A stretch of DNA of 64,000 nt from Phoronis australis (GCA_002633005.1 NMRA01000543.1:87188-151187), one strand, 5' to 3'; shown: positions 35,930-47,667, counted from the first letter of the stretch. A program made the numbers and translations. The notes: generated from the sequence alone by a model not told the origin.

Positions 35930-37552
35930 AGTCATGCACGTATTTGCATGCAATGTTTTCCTTGTTTCTAGCTACGTTGGTCTTCATTGTGAAATAATAC
36001 ATGGTCACTCATGAAATGTTGATTACAAGCCTGGTCTGCAACTCAGTAAACGAACTCGTGGACGGCTGTTAATTGAAGGACATTGGCGATTCGTCAACTG
36101 CCAGTGTGGCTCGATCCAAACACACACGAAGACCTCCGCTTAGGCCGGGGGACTTTCGCTCAGCTGATACAAGCATGATGAGCTCAACGATCCGGAGGAA
36201 AACATTTATCATCATTTTCCGTCGATCATGGCAGCTATACCAGGGGCGGATCCAGGATTTTGAGTTAGGGGGACCAGGGCACAGGTCCAACCAGAATTTC
36301 GGCAGATGCGCGCGCCCAGCCTAAATTGTAGAGATGCAGGGGTCTCGAATTTTTGGGTTGGCGGACCTTTTGACTAAAACAAATAAAAAAGGGAAACGGG
36401 GTTTGCTGTTTATTCACCCCCGAGCGCCCCGAGTTGCACGCATGTGCTAGTCAGCGATTCGCACCTGGACTGCCAAATGGTATCTCGTAGAATTATTATT
36501 TTAGGGGGGACCATGGCCCCTTGCCCCCCCCCTAAATCCGCTACTGTAGGCTATACTTGAACGTCTTATATCGCGAGAAACTGTCTTTAGTCTTCCGGTA
36601 GTGAAGTCTCCTTTCTTTAATAACCGCTTTTAATTTTTTGAAAGACAGAAGGCTGTAACACGGCGCCAGGCGTCGTTCAAAGTTCGACTCCCGTCATACA
36701 TTGTGTGGAAGATTGAGGTCTTTTGACGGCAGCATCAGAAACAGTGCTCTCGAAGGACTAGTCATGATCGATACAGAAAATTACATCACAAGAGTACGAG
36801 CGACGCCACTCCCTATATAGGCAGATACTCTCGATCTCTACGTGCAAGACCTTTCATCCCCAACCGCATTAGAAGCAGCTTGCACATTTCTAATCCGATG
36901 TTCTAGTGCAAAAGAAACTCATACCTATTTTCCCGACGCGGCCTATTTTGGCCCTACTCCTCTTTTCAAAGAATGGGCCTAGGTCAGTGGGACGGGAAAA
37001 CCCAAGCGCTCTCGTTTTACCGACCTAAGAAGCCAAATCTGTTAAACTTGGAAAAATGCACGATTCCAGTTGAAAAACAAAGCCTGTTTGCCACGGTCAT
37101 ATCTGATTCGATGTCCATCTACAGGCTATTTCCTTTTCTCACTATGTTGCCGCCCCCGAATGTGGAGATTCTAAGCTCGATTTCTCCCTCGCACCAGGTT
37201 AATTGTGTTGTGTTTACTGGGCTCCCGTCACGTGCAAGAGCACGAAACAAACTCAAGTCCACTTTTTTCAGAAAGTGTCTCAGAAATTTAAAATAGATGC
37301 AAAATTAGTATACCCGTTCTAGCTAGACACGTGAATTTCAAAGTTGGTGTGACGTCCGCCAACGATGTCAAGTAGTATGTCGTCATGATCAACAAATCTT
37401 GAAGTCATTTAGAGCGTCATGACAAATTTTGTAGTCCGTCATGTTACATTGAACTCCAACCAGGAAAAGTGGGGCTTTATGCTACGTTTGAAGAAAATGG
37501 AACTTATAAGCGTCGTGTTGAATACGTTCTAAATTCAACCACAGCATTTTAA
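35930..37552 (+). pseudogene. Decayed second copy of the LIM-KY last exon
   Basis: Starting with the same intron end and acceptor (TTGTTTCTAG at 35971), this stretch matches 29740-31166 along its length. It retains pieces such as FQ-like KSPFFNNRF, FDGSIRNSALEGLVMID and SFYRPKK in different frames. Many indels and stops break it, and a 308-bp element interrupts it at 36241. No intact frame above about 110 codons remains. Upstream exons (LIM, linker) are not found next to it. Confidence 0.88.
36241..36548. mobile_element. Non-autonomous hAT-like element inserted in the KY pseudogene
   Basis: It begins CAGGGGCGGATCCAGGATTT and ends near AAATCCGCTACTGTA. It is flanked by (A/G)GCTATAC at 36233-36240 and 36549-36556, an 8-bp target duplication with one change, as expected for hAT. 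The intact paralogue shows the uninterrupted site in GGCAGCTACTTGAACG. Internal motifs (GGCCAGGGCA-like, TGCCAAATGG, ATTTTAGGGGGG) recur at 63034 and 63707. Confidence 0.78.
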
Positions 37553-39050
37553 AATGCACTGAAAGCCTCAAAGTCCAACCGAATCTCCCATTTCGAGCTT
37601 GTTGTACAGATTACTTAGAATTTCCGCACTGTGCATTGTAGACTGAATCTATTTCTTGCAGATGTTTATGTAAACCTACATATAAAATATACTTGTCTTA
37701 CATTCTTTTTGTAAAAATATTATCGATGGTGTGCATCCATAACTTTAACTGTAATTAGCATCATCACTTATTTCACCCTTTTAAGCATTGCACGGTGATC
37801 ATTTTGCGTTGTAGAGGAACCTGAGCTTTAAATAAACACGTACTGGAGATAAGAAATTTGTGATGGCGCAAATAAAAACCAAGTGTACTCCTTGCTTGCA
37901 AATAGTTCCATTATCCCCCGTATAGCTGCCTGGCTGCGCGCGTGCGCATTCTGATTGTGGAAATCACACGAACTGCAAACACTCTGTGACCGAGTTGAAT
38001 AGCAGTTCTGACGTGAAAAATCGCCCACGAGACCATTCCTGAGATGCAGCGAACTGACGTTGTGATAATCCGACACTTTTACTCCAACTGAGAGCTCAGC
38101 CCGGGGGTTGGGAGCTAGTTTTTTCACTACACGAATTCAGACTTTCACGGAATTATGGATGGCTAGCCTTTCATTCTTAGGCCGTTCGTTGACAAAAACT
38201 GATTAGTTGGCCGCATGAAATTATTTCCCTGGAGAAATAAACCTTACCGGTACGGCAACATTTAATTTTAGTTAGAGCCAATTGGTATAAGCAATCATCT
38301 TAACTTGAAATTGCTGCTGAACAAAAATACTCACTGTATTGCGTTACTACAATTTAGTTATGATTGTTTCTAGACGGAAAAGTTTAAAGATTTGACCGTT
38401 TTATTTTGTTTTTTCATATTCGTCATCCTCCGAAAACGGAAAGTCCGGTCAAAGACGCCCTCTGTTCTAACCGTACTCTGATGTAGCATGAAGCGGAGAT
38501 AAGCTAGCCATAACTTCGAATTTTCACTTCAACATTAACGCGACATTGCATTTTTATAATCCATTTAGTACGAGCTCACAACTGACGTTTAATCAGTTAC
38601 AAGCTTATCATAAATTACGTGTATAGATACTCCGAAAGAGTTTGGGTACTCATCATCAAGAAGCAAACACAGTATTTGAAACAAAACTGATAAACATTTA
38701 CACTGGTGCGCAGTACTATTTTGATTTTAAGATCAACCACAATTAAATTCACGATACTTTGGCAATTTAAGAAACATGATAATAATATAATAAAAGGTAA
38801 GCGTTTTATTTTTTAATAATCGAGTAAAATTAATTACAATACAAGAGTAACAGCCTCGTTACGTTTGCCACTTTTAAACAACAGCGCCCTCTGTTGTCCA
38901 CCAGCGGCAAAAATATACCACCTCAAACTTGATGATAATGAGCATTATAAATTATATGTGCGTGCGCGCGCGTGTATGTGTGTGTGTGTGTGTGCGTCCG
39001 TGCTTACGTGTTCGTATGCGTGGGCTTGCGCGTGCCTTCACTGGTGCGTG
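37553..39050. repeat. Second copy of the LIM-KY 3' flank (segmental duplication)
   Basis: Matches 31145-33830 in order. Shared landmarks include ATACTTGTCTTAC, CATAACTTTAAC, GAACCTGAGCTT(C/T)AAATAAACAC, GCCCGGGGG(C/T)TGGGAGCTAG, TTGAAATTGCTG, GACGTTTAATCA and CCAGCGGCAAAAATA. Identity is moderate, so the duplication is old. A GT/GCGC microsatellite at about 38958-39010 ends the similarity. Confidence 0.85.
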
Positions 39051-40414
39051 GTTATCTCTTCCTGCTATAGTATATATTTCAAACGTCCTGATTACATTCT
39101 TACGCAACAGTAGGTCTAAAACAATCGGTTCGAGCACAATTGAAATGACCGGGAGGTGATTACCACGCATGAAATGGTTTGGTTAAAAGTAGTCCAGAAG
39201 TTTGATCCCTGCTCCTGTCTGCACGGACGCGGAAGTTCCGCCATTTCCAGAGTTGAATTAGTGACGTGAATCCAGGTACACTTCAGAACAAGTGGAATTT
39301 GGAGAGATACAAAAAGTCCTAGAAAACGATATAAAAGTCCACTAAATTTTTAGTCGACCGACTAATTTGTTAGTAAAGGGTCCACATCGCCAAGAATTCG
39401 AGCCGCTCCCCACATATTGAAAGCTGGGTGCGCGCATGACACATATCATCCGTCAGGATTCTGGTAATCATTGTGTAAGGGAGTCGTAAAATCTCAATGT
39501 GGATTGGCGTTCTCCTCTACATACCGGCAGTCATTACTCAGTGCAAGCACAAATCAAAGGCTTACCATGTGGCGAGACCGTCTCGTCTCGTTTACAACAG
39601 CCGAAAAACGTGGAAATCGACGATATTTCACAAGTCCACTAGAAAATATTTATTCGAGAAAAGGAATCAGAAAAATTCAAAAGCAGAAATGTTCGCTCGG
39701 ATGGTTTTGATGCCAGATATAGAAAGATAACGTGCCTTTTTCGTCTGAAAATACCGCTGGTAGTTACAATCAAAAGGAATCTGACCAGATCTAATATAAG
39801 ATAATATACGACGTGTTAATTTGGCTTACGAAGTAAAAGAATCGAACGATTTTAAGGTCGACACAGTTTGCCACAGTTTGCCACAGTTTGTGATTAATTC
39901 ATAAAACATTTGAGTAAATAACAATTTATTTAATTTCGAGTAAGGCAATCTTACTTTGAGTTTTGTCATAGTGTTAGATAAAGTGCGGGACTTCATATTT
40001 CGCAATGACGTGTTAGTCAACTGCAGTTATTGCAGGGCTTGGAATTTTCCTCTTTTAAGAAAATTTCCTCTTTTTTGGTTTCTATTTTCTCTTATTCAGG
40101 GTGTTCCATCGAAATGGGAATCCCGGTTTAAAACAAATAACCCAGAGTCGAAAACAAACTCCCGCAAGCACCTTCAAATCGGTTAACCAGCCCGAAAAAC
40201 ACGAACCCCGACCTTTAAGCAGGACTCACTCCAGTGATCGGACAGGAAACCCGAAAAATTCTCCGAGGATCCTATTTCGATGGATCACCCTGTTACTTGA
40301 TTTTAAGTTTCCTCGTTTTTCGACTCTTTTGTCATTATTTTGACTTCATTCATACAACACGAACCTATTTGTGGAACGATACATCACTTGGAAAATTTTC
40401 CTTTTTTTATCGTT
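39051..40414. other. Gene-free stretch
   Basis: Holds a partial family B repeat copy (39310-39437, with AAAAAGTCC, GTCCACTAAA, AAGAATTCGAGCC and CTGGGTGCGCGCATG) and a short triplicated CAGTTTGCCA near 39866. Short overlapping open frames show no domain and no splice support. Confidence 0.5.
39310..39437. mobile_element. TIR element family B, partial copy 2
   Basis: Right part of the family seen at 31300: AGTCCACTAAA, TTTGTTAGTAAAGGGTCCAC, AAGAATTCGAGCCGC and the end CTGGGTGCGCGCATG. The left end is missing or degraded. Confidence 0.6.
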
Positions 40415-40553
40415 AGTCATTCCAAGCCGTGGCGTGACTCAGCTAAAATCTAGCCAAAGTCACGTGTTCTCACTTAAAATACATGGCAATTTCTAAAGTA
40501 ATCTCGCAAAGTCTTCAGTTGTTTTTAGCGAGGTCCCAGAGTTACTGAACGGG
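40415..40553. mobile_element. Short TIR element (MITE), family A copy 2
   Basis: It shares CAAAGTCACGTG, TAATCTCGC(A/G)AAGTCTT and the right end GTTACTGAACGGGAG with the copies at 26451 and 50694. The left inverted repeat is degraded. It lies directly upstream of the LINE fragment. Confidence 0.65.
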
Positions 40554-40589
40554 AGCCTGTTTTGAATGTATTTAAGAAGATTCTCCCTT

Positions 40590-42535
40590 CTTAGTTCATT
40601 CAAATGAACTAAACTTGTTTCACAATGCCAACATACCAATTATTCAATGAATCTTTTAAACGTGGACTAATGCCTTCTGACTGGTATAAGGCAATTATAA
40701 TCCGGATACCTAAGAATTCTACACACGACCCTAGGTTACCTTTGAACTACCGTGGGATTAGTCTTCTTTATAATATTTATAAAATCTTCAGTGCTGTGTT
40801 GAATAATAGAATTTTGGGTTTCTGTGAACAGAACAATATTTTAGTTGACGAGCAAAATGGTTTTCGAAGCACAACGGTCCTCTATTGAACACTTATACGC
40901 CCTGTCATCTATTATTCAAACAAGAAAGTCGTCTAACCTTTCTACATTTGTGACATTTGTGGACATGAAAAAAGCTTTTGACTGGATAAACCATGAACTT
41001 TTTTATAAATTACTGCAAAATAATATTGATGGTTGAATGTATGATGCAATTCTGATTCGTATGATTTACAGAAGTCCGTTGAACTGTATACGATTAAATG
41101 GCACTTTGTATAGTGGTTGGTTCACTCCTGAAAATGGTGTCCGTCAGGGGGTCGTTTTATCACCGACACTCTTTGCAAATGACTTAGCTCCGGATATTAA
41201 AAAACTGGTACAGGTGTCCAATGTGGCCCGAACAATATTTCAGTGGTTCTTTATACCGACGATATTGCACTGAGAATGAAAATGAAATGCAAGATATGTT
41301 CAAGGTTTTAAACAACTGGTGTAAAAGTGGGAAATGGTTGTGAACATGGCACAAATTATGTTGTCCATTTTTGAGCTAGGCCTAAGTCTATGCCTAGAAG
41401 CAATTTTGAATTTATTTTGAACAGTGTCATCAGTTATAAATCCTTATACAAATTTTAAGGCTGCATTCTGGATCAACACCTTGACTTCAAAGGAAATTCG
41501 AATACGTTATCTGAAGCTTCTGGTAGAGCGTTAGGGAAGATATGCTTAACATTCCGTGATAACAAGAATCCAGGATTCGAAACGTTTAAAACATTATTTA
41601 ATTCGTGTGTGGCACCAATTTTGGATTATGGGTCATCTGTTTGGGGTTACAAAAATTTTGGCAATGAGGAAAATATTCAAAACAGAGCTATGCGTTTTTA
41701 TTTAGGGGTCAACCGATTTACAGCCACTCATGCTGTTAGTGGCGATATGGGGTGGGAATATGCTGCGTCTCTGGAACAAACTAGTAACCACAGGTGGTGA
41801 GAGGTTACTGAAGAAGGTATTTCTATGGGACTACTCTGTTGGTAGAAAGGGTTGGATAGACGGAATCGAAAATTTGTTTAACATAACTGGCATGCAATTC
41901 TGTTTTCAAAATTTGACAACGTGTAACATAGTAGACGCTAGAAACAAACTATTTGAATACGCGAACATGCTTGGGCTGAATCTGTTGTAGCAAAACCAAA
42001 GTTAAGAACCTACATTTTATTTAAGCACGAGTTTTTAACTGAACCGTATGTAAAGATTAATTTATCTCGTTCCGAGCCATCTCTTCTGGCTCAGCTTAGA
42101 GCAGGAAATTTCCAATTGCACTTGGAAACTGGTCGTTATGTAAACACTCCTGTAAGTGAAAGACTTTGCTTGTGTTGTGATTCTGGTTCTGTAGAGGATG
42201 AGCTACATGTTGTGTTTGACTGTTTTCTTTATAACTCACGGAGGTTTATTCTGTTTAATAATGTTTCACTTCAAATCCCGAACTTTGCAGATTTCAGTAG
42301 ATTAGATACGTTAAAACTGCTATTTTAGTATTTCCCTAGGCAATTTGCTAAATATATCAAGTCTGCTTTTGAACTTAGAAACCGACGCATTTATTGCAGG
42401 CCTACATCGGAGTTGTGTGGTTTAAAGTCAGTGACTAATAAGTTCAACTGGGCTGGTACTTATCTCTCTTACGAATGTTCTACCTATAACTGTTTGATTT
42501 AATTGTACTTGTCACTATAATAAATAAATACTACT
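40590..42535 (+). mobile_element. Dead non-LTR retrotransposon (LINE) fragment
   Basis: The translation in several frames gives a reverse transcriptase: PLNYRGISLLYNIYKIFS and EQNGFRS, then FVDMKKAFDWINH, NGVRQGVVLSPTLFANDL and the catalytic box as LYTDDIAL. Downstream are LDYGSSVWGY and the C-terminal Cys motif LCLCCDSG...DELHVVFDC. The order fits a CR1/L2/jockey-type element. Frameshifts near 40875 and 41230 and stops near 41037 and 41340 kill it. The endonuclease region is absent, as in 5' truncation. The 3' end has an AATAAATAAATACTACTACT tail. Confidence 0.88.
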
Positions 42536-43214
42536 ACTGCTACCACTACAACGATCGCGATCTAATGAAATGAAGCCGATCGTGACCTCGACACGTTAGG
42601 GCACATTCTTACGTGTCTGGCGCTGTTTAAGGTAAGAAAGTAACCCAAACAAACCCGGTGACCCCCATTTTTATAATTTCACAGTAAATAAGGAATCTCA
42701 GTATAAAAACATGTTCAATCGCTAAATGCTCAATACGTTGCCTTTTCTTGTAATCAACGCAGGAGTACGGAGAAGGCCAGCATACCGAAAGCATTTTTCT
42801 GACGACCCTGCAAAAGACTTGTCTTAGTTCTGCCTTCTCTTTCATCGAGCAAACACAAACGAGTCAGTGGAAGTGAATGCGGGGTCAAGATGTGGGCCTT
42901 GTGTTGGCCTGCTTACACCACTTTTATTGCGTGGACAGCAAGTACACACCAGACGAGTAATAACCAACACGGAAAATGGCGGTCTCACTTCGACATTAAA
43001 CCAATCAAGTACTAAATGTTACATCAAAAACATTGGGTTCACGTTTAACGACGGTGAAAATGAAACGACGAGCACATTTTACCGCCGACGCATTTATTGA
43101 TAACTGTTCGAAGTTGTACAGTAATTGTGCAGATCGCCGGAGTGCATAAGCGCGGCGGTTACTTTCAGTAAAAATCGAAAAACAAAAAATCGCTCTCAAA
43201 ATGAGCAACACGAG
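42536..43214. other. Gap between LINE and the repeat-built gene
   Basis: No gene is seen. The complement of an AATAAA polyadenylation signal lies at 43093-43098, about 120 nt past the stop of the minus-strand gene at 43215. Confidence 0.5.
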
Positions 43215-45818
43215 TCAGTCCTCCTGCGGTGTAATACAGCAAAAGAACAGCAAAGTGCGATTCAAACATCTTTGCTTTTCGTAAGTGTTTCGATCATGTC
43301 CTCGGCTCTTCGTTTTGAAACAACTCTTGAGTCTTCTCCAAAAACCCCTCTTTTTGGCCAAATTCCCTGCAGATGACGATGCATCATTGCTTGCAATCAA
43401 CTCCACGGCTGATCCAAATTCATCAGCCATCCACGTGTCATCTTCGGACTCGAGATCTGTGTCTGTCCAATGAGTTATTTCGTCATGGGGGACGCAACCG
43501 ATAGTACTATCGTATGGGTCTTTGTTAAGCGCGCTAAAAACAAAAGGCGCAAATTCATTCCTCTTTTCACCACACAAGACGACACCATTTACTATCCCGG
43601 TATCTTCACGACCGGATGCAGGACATACAAATTTGTGAGCATCTGTTAGCCTTTGTCCAGTGCACACTAATTTCTCGTCTGCAGCATCTAGCTGTACTGG
43701 TCCATCGCACTTAACCCGCGGCACTATTATCTCGTTTGCAGCATCTACGTGTACTTGTCTATCGTTAATGCTCTTCAGTTTCTGGTTTGCGCCATCTGTT
43801 GTTCTGCCTCTTGCATACACAAGTTTCGTATTGGCAGCATTTGCCGGTCCATCGGTCCCGGCCATGCTTTGTTCTTTTACAAAAACTTTTGACCAGTCAT
43901 TTGCGTCCACCAGCTTTTTGTTGGCAATATTTGTTGCTCTATCGCATGCGACCATTATTTTCTTGTTTGCTGAACCTGACGATCTATCTCCATTGGTCTC
44001 CAGTTTTTCTTTAATAGCATGATGTGTTGGGTTATTACTTGTGTTCACCAGTTTTTCGTTGGCAGCATTTGCTGGTCTATTGCACTTGCTCACTAGTTTC
44101 TCGTATATAGCATTTACTAGTACTGAGCTATCACTATTGTTCACCAGATTCCCGTTTGTCTTAATAGCTTCAACTGCACTATCGGTCGCGCCCTCATGTT
44201 GTGCGTTTGTAGCATCTGTTTGTCTACCTCTCACGTTCACCAGTTTCTTGTTCGCAGCGTCTGTTAGCCTGTTATTCGTGCCCAGCGTTTCCTCGTTTAC
44301 AATATCTACTGGCTGATCGTTCGCATCCACCAGTTTTTTATTTGCAGCATCTGATGGTCTAAGGGCATTGCCCACCAGTCTCGCATTTGTAACACATACT
44401 GGTCCATCGCTCATGTCCACTATTTTTTCATCTGATTTGTCGTTCGTAACCCTTAGTTTCTCGTTTGCTCCACTAATTGCTGGTTCACCGCTATTGGCCA
44501 ACAGTTTCTCTTTTGTAGCACTTGCTGGTCTACCACTCATGTCGCTCATTTTATCATCTGGTTTGTAGCTCGCACCGACTACTTTGACATTTGCTGCACT
44601 TGCTGGTTCGCCTCTATTGGCCAACAGTTTCTCTTTTGTAGCACTTTCTGGTCTACCGTTCATGTCTACCATTTTGTCATCTGGTTTGTCGCTCGTACCG
44701 ATTATTTTGTCGTTTGCTGCTCTCGCTGGTTTATCTTTATTGGCCAACAGTTTCTCTGTTGTAGCACCTGCTGGTTTGACGCTCACGTCCACCGTTTTTT
44801 CATCTGGTTTATCGCTCGTACCGACTACTTTGTCGTTTGCTGCTCTCGCTGGTTTATCTCTATTGGCCAACAGTTTCTCTTTTGTAGCACCTGCTTGTTT
44901 ACCACTCATGTCCTCCATTTTCTCATCTGGTTTGTCGCGCGTACCCCCTACTTTGTCGTTTGCTGCACTTGTTGGTTTATCTCTATTGGCCAACACTTTC
45001 TCTTTTGTAGCACCTGCTGGTTTATCGGTCATGTCCACCATTTGTTCATTTGGTTTGTTGTACGTACCGGCTAGTTTGTTGTTTGCTGCATTTTCCGGTG
45101 TATCTATATTCGCGTGTGCTGGTCGTTTACAGGTCGTGTTCACCAGTTCCATGTTCTCAAAATCTGCTAGCCTACCGCCCGGGTACACCAGTTTTTCGTT
45201 AGCAGCACCTGTGGGCCTGTTGCTCGTGCTCATCTGTTTCTCAATTGCAACATCTATTAGCCTATCATGTATTTCCACCAGTTTTGCATTTGCAACATCT
45301 GCTGCCTTATCACTCGGTTTCGGGCTTACCAGCTTGTCGTTTACAGCATATACTTGTCTGTCGTTCTTGCCAACAAATTCCCCGTTTCCTTGCTGCCCGC
45401 TCATTGCCACCAATTTCTCCGTTGTGGTATCTATTGGCGTTTCGCTCTTGACCACCAGTTTATCGTTTGCAGCGTCTGTTAGGCTTGCGCTCGTGTCCAC
45501 TAGTTGCTCGTTTGCCGCATCTACTACAATATCGCTTCTGTAAACTAGTTTATTGTTAGCACTCTTTGCTGATCTATCCTTCGTGCCCAATTGTTGGTTG
45601 TTATCTGCACCTGTTTGACTATCGCTCGCAGAAGCAACAGCAGTCTTACGTGACTCGGTGGTTGAATTTTTCGTTTTTCCTTTCGCGTCCTCAAACTGCA
45701 GAGTTAGGAAACTTCTGATTTTCTTTGCTTCAATAGCTGTTTTCTTTAGAGCTTCCCACACATGATAAATAATCATCGACATAAAACTAAATAATGTTAT
45801 GGCAGTCTCCAGAAACAT
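43215..45818 (-). CDS. Orphan intron-free repeat protein, 867 aa, possible membrane anchor
   Basis: A single open frame of 868 codons, the longest in the window; I recognise no family. Residues 1-25 (FLETAITLFSFMSMIIYHVW) look like a signal anchor, followed by a basic stretch. Residues of about 85-720 are imperfect 15-residue units around A-A-N-(E/D)-K-L-V-x-(T/N)-x-D-(R/K)-P. In the middle these form a higher-order unit of 41 residues (15+15+11, 123 nt) repeated about six times. The tail has FVFSALNKDPYDSTIG, a very acidic HWTDTDLESEDDTWM stretch, a polybasic KKRGFWRRLKSCFK and LLFFCC. AATAAA lies about 120 nt beyond the stop. No mobile-element hallmark was seen. The tail is non-repetitive and the frame is intact, which supports a real gene, but expression is unproven. 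Confidence 0.65.
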   Translation of the reverse strand: MFLETAITLFSFMSMIIYHVWEALKKTAIEAKKIRSFLTLQFEDAKGKTKNSTTESRKTAVASASDSQTGADNNQQLGTKDRSAKSANNKLVYRSDIVVDAANEQLVDTSASLTDAANDKLVVKSETPIDTTTEKLVAMSGQQGNGEFVGKNDRQVYAVNDKLVSPKPSDKAADVANAKLVEIHDRLIDVAIEKQMSTSNRPTGAANEKLVYPGGRLADFENMELVNTTCKRPAHANIDTPENAANNKLAGTYNKPNEQMVDMTDKPAGATKEKVLANRDKPTSAANDKVGGTRDKPDEKMEDMSGKQAGATKEKLLANRDKPARAANDKVVGTSDKPDEKTVDVSVKPAGATTEKLLANKDKPARAANDKIIGTSDKPDDKMVDMNGRPESATKEKLLANRGEPASAANVKVVGASYKPDDKMSDMSGRPASATKEKLLANSGEPAISGANEKLRVTNDKSDEKIVDMSDGPVCVTNARLVGNALRPSDAANKKLVDANDQPVDIVNEETLGTNNRLTDAANKKLVNVRGRQTDATNAQHEGATDSAVEAIKTNGNLVNNSDSSVLVNAIYEKLVSKCNRPANAANEKLVNTSNNPTHHAIKEKLETNGDRSSGSANKKIMVACDRATNIANKKLVDANDWSKVFVKEQSMAGTDGPANAANTKLVYARGRTTDGANQKLKSINDRQVHVDAANEIIVPRVKCDGPVQLDAADEKLVCTGQRLTDAHKFVCPASGREDTGIVNGVVLCGEKRNEFAPFVFSALNKDPYDSTIGCVPHDEITHWTDTDLESEDDTWMADEFGSAVELIASNDASSSAGNLAKKRGFWRRLKSCFKTKSRGHDRNTYEKQRCLNRTLLFFCCITPQED
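44400..45070. repeat. 123-bp higher-order tandem repeat inside the orphan gene
   Basis: On the plus strand GGCCAACAGTTTCTCTTTTG recurs at about 123-bp spacing (near 44497, 44620, 44743, 44866, 44989). Copies are diverged but keep frame on the minus strand. The periodicity also leaves an open 319-codon frame on the plus strand (44584-45543), which I take as a by-product. Confidence 0.85.
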
Positions 45819-47667
45819 CTTTTCCTGGCTAAAAGCGCTCTTTTTACATCCTCAATACTTTGTCTACCACAATTATCTCCAGGTAACCTTCCTGCTTAAT
45901 GACCACGCAGGAATTAACGCGTCATCAATGAATGCATTACGTCACAGAACTAAAGCGTCACAACTCGAAGTTTGGCTACGCAATAAAATCTTCTGTTACA
46001 ATTACAAACGAAAAATTGACAACACCACAAAGTTGAACTTAATTGAAATATTTAATTTATAACTATACAACTGTTCTTCATCAACGCAGAACACCCATTT
46101 TTTACATTTCTGCAGGTGAATGAAGTGCTTGAGCGTTCTTTTGAACATCGAGCCTCGGATATGTATTCCTATTCAATAACACACCTGGAGAACCGACGAT
46201 GGACTGCGAGTCTTGACACTTGAATGATCGGGAATAATTCCAACCTTCGACCATTCTGGGTCAATTCCCGAAACTTTGCAGCGTCACTCTATGAACCGCG
46301 GTTCTTACCGTGGACCGCCAGGAATAGAGTACATTGACTACCTCAACAAGAGTTACCGTCGCTAATCTGACCCCGTTTGAATGCCGCGAATTCGGCTTGG
46401 GAAAGCAAAACGTAATTGTCCTATCCCCGCTTCATGAAATAGGCTACTCACCTACCGTCTTAATGCAACTACACATCCGTCTTAAGTCAAAAAATGAATT
46501 AGACCACTAACTGCTCTAACTCTGGTTCTAATTTGTCCCTTATTCATAAGTCCGAGAAAATGAGACAAAAGTCCACTAAACAAGCGCAAACGCGCAATTC
46601 ACAGTGCTGCTCTTGTTTTTTTTCTGTAGTCCGCCCGCTATTTTGTTAGCAAAAGGTCCTCAACGTCAGGAATTCGAGCCCCCCATGTTTAAGGCTGGGT
46701 GCGCGCATGTAAATAATAAAGAATTCGACTTTTTGAATGACAGCGAACTTGACCAGCGGCCAAATGCAACTTTAAATGTCTCTGAGCTCATGACGATAAA
46801 TTTAACTTACAAAAAGTTCTCTAAACGAGTCCTCGTTGCTCTTGCTTGTCATAATTTGTGATTTTATTAAGTTTCTCTTTCAAAATTCCGAAGTTGCGTT
46901 TTCAGTTTCTTACTTGCCTACCGAGTCTCAAATATGTGAAACGATATCTCTGTCAGCTATCGATCATCGATTTAAATTTTAGAAATTGATTGTGTCGACT
47001 TAATGGTATTTGGATATGGTTACGTGGATAGAGTGTTGAATACAGGTAGCCCGAGGGTATGTTACGCGCCTTACACGGCACAAAGTCATGTTGTTGTTAC
47101 GTTTGATTCGGTTTACATAACAAATTCAGACACTGTTTTAACAATTAAGCTCCTATGAAATGCATTGGCAACGATTAGACATGCTGACTGCATGGTCAGC
47201 TAATATCAACTTTCTGGTTATATGAGAGAAAACATCCTTAAATTTTGTATGCATGCACGAAGCAGAGAGGAAGCTGCTATTAATTTTTGTAAAATGATCC
47301 TCTCGTCGCTTCTCTTTTAATCCCATAATTGTCCGACTTAATCATTTTTACACGATCAATTTAAAACTTTGTAAGGCAATAGTGCCTTTTCAGTTTTCCA
47401 TTTTCCTTAAAAAATCAGATTTCGCCTGAGCAACTCCTGACAAAGCGAAGCCACTTTCACGCTAGGTTAAGCACGCGGTAAATTTTGATTGGACCTCATA
47501 AAGCCACTTGACTCGAGACGACTCCGTAAAATTGATGTGTAGCTCCCGCTCTTAACGGACAATATACTGTGATAGCAAGCGATCGGCGACACCGCAGGGG
47601 CATAGCTCGGTTGTCGAATTTCTCACCTGAAAAACTGATCGATATCCCGGGGCCAATAGGCACAGCG
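45819..47667. other. Gap between orphan gene and Pax3/7 exon 1
   Basis: Contains a family B repeat copy (46545-46708) and otherwise short open frames with no domain. It should include the promoters of both divergent genes. No clear TATA box was assigned. Confidence 0.45.
46545..46708. mobile_element. TIR element family B, partial copy 3
   Basis: Shares AAGTCCGAGAAAATGAGACA, CAATTCA, TAGTCCGCCCGC, TTTTGTTAGCAAAAGGTCC, GGAATTCGAGCCCCCCAT and the end CTGGGTGCGCGCATG with the copy at 31300. The left inverted repeat is missing. Confidence 0.65.

Noticed and set aside
44584-45543. 319-codon open frame on the plus strand, hydrophobic repeats
   Set aside because: It is the antisense of the repeat-built minus-strand gene. 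Its openness follows from the in-frame repeat unit, and it has no unique ends of its own.
47569-47667. N-terminal extension of Pax3/7 exon 1
   Set aside because: The open frame continues upstream only to a GTG; the first in-frame ATG is at 47668.
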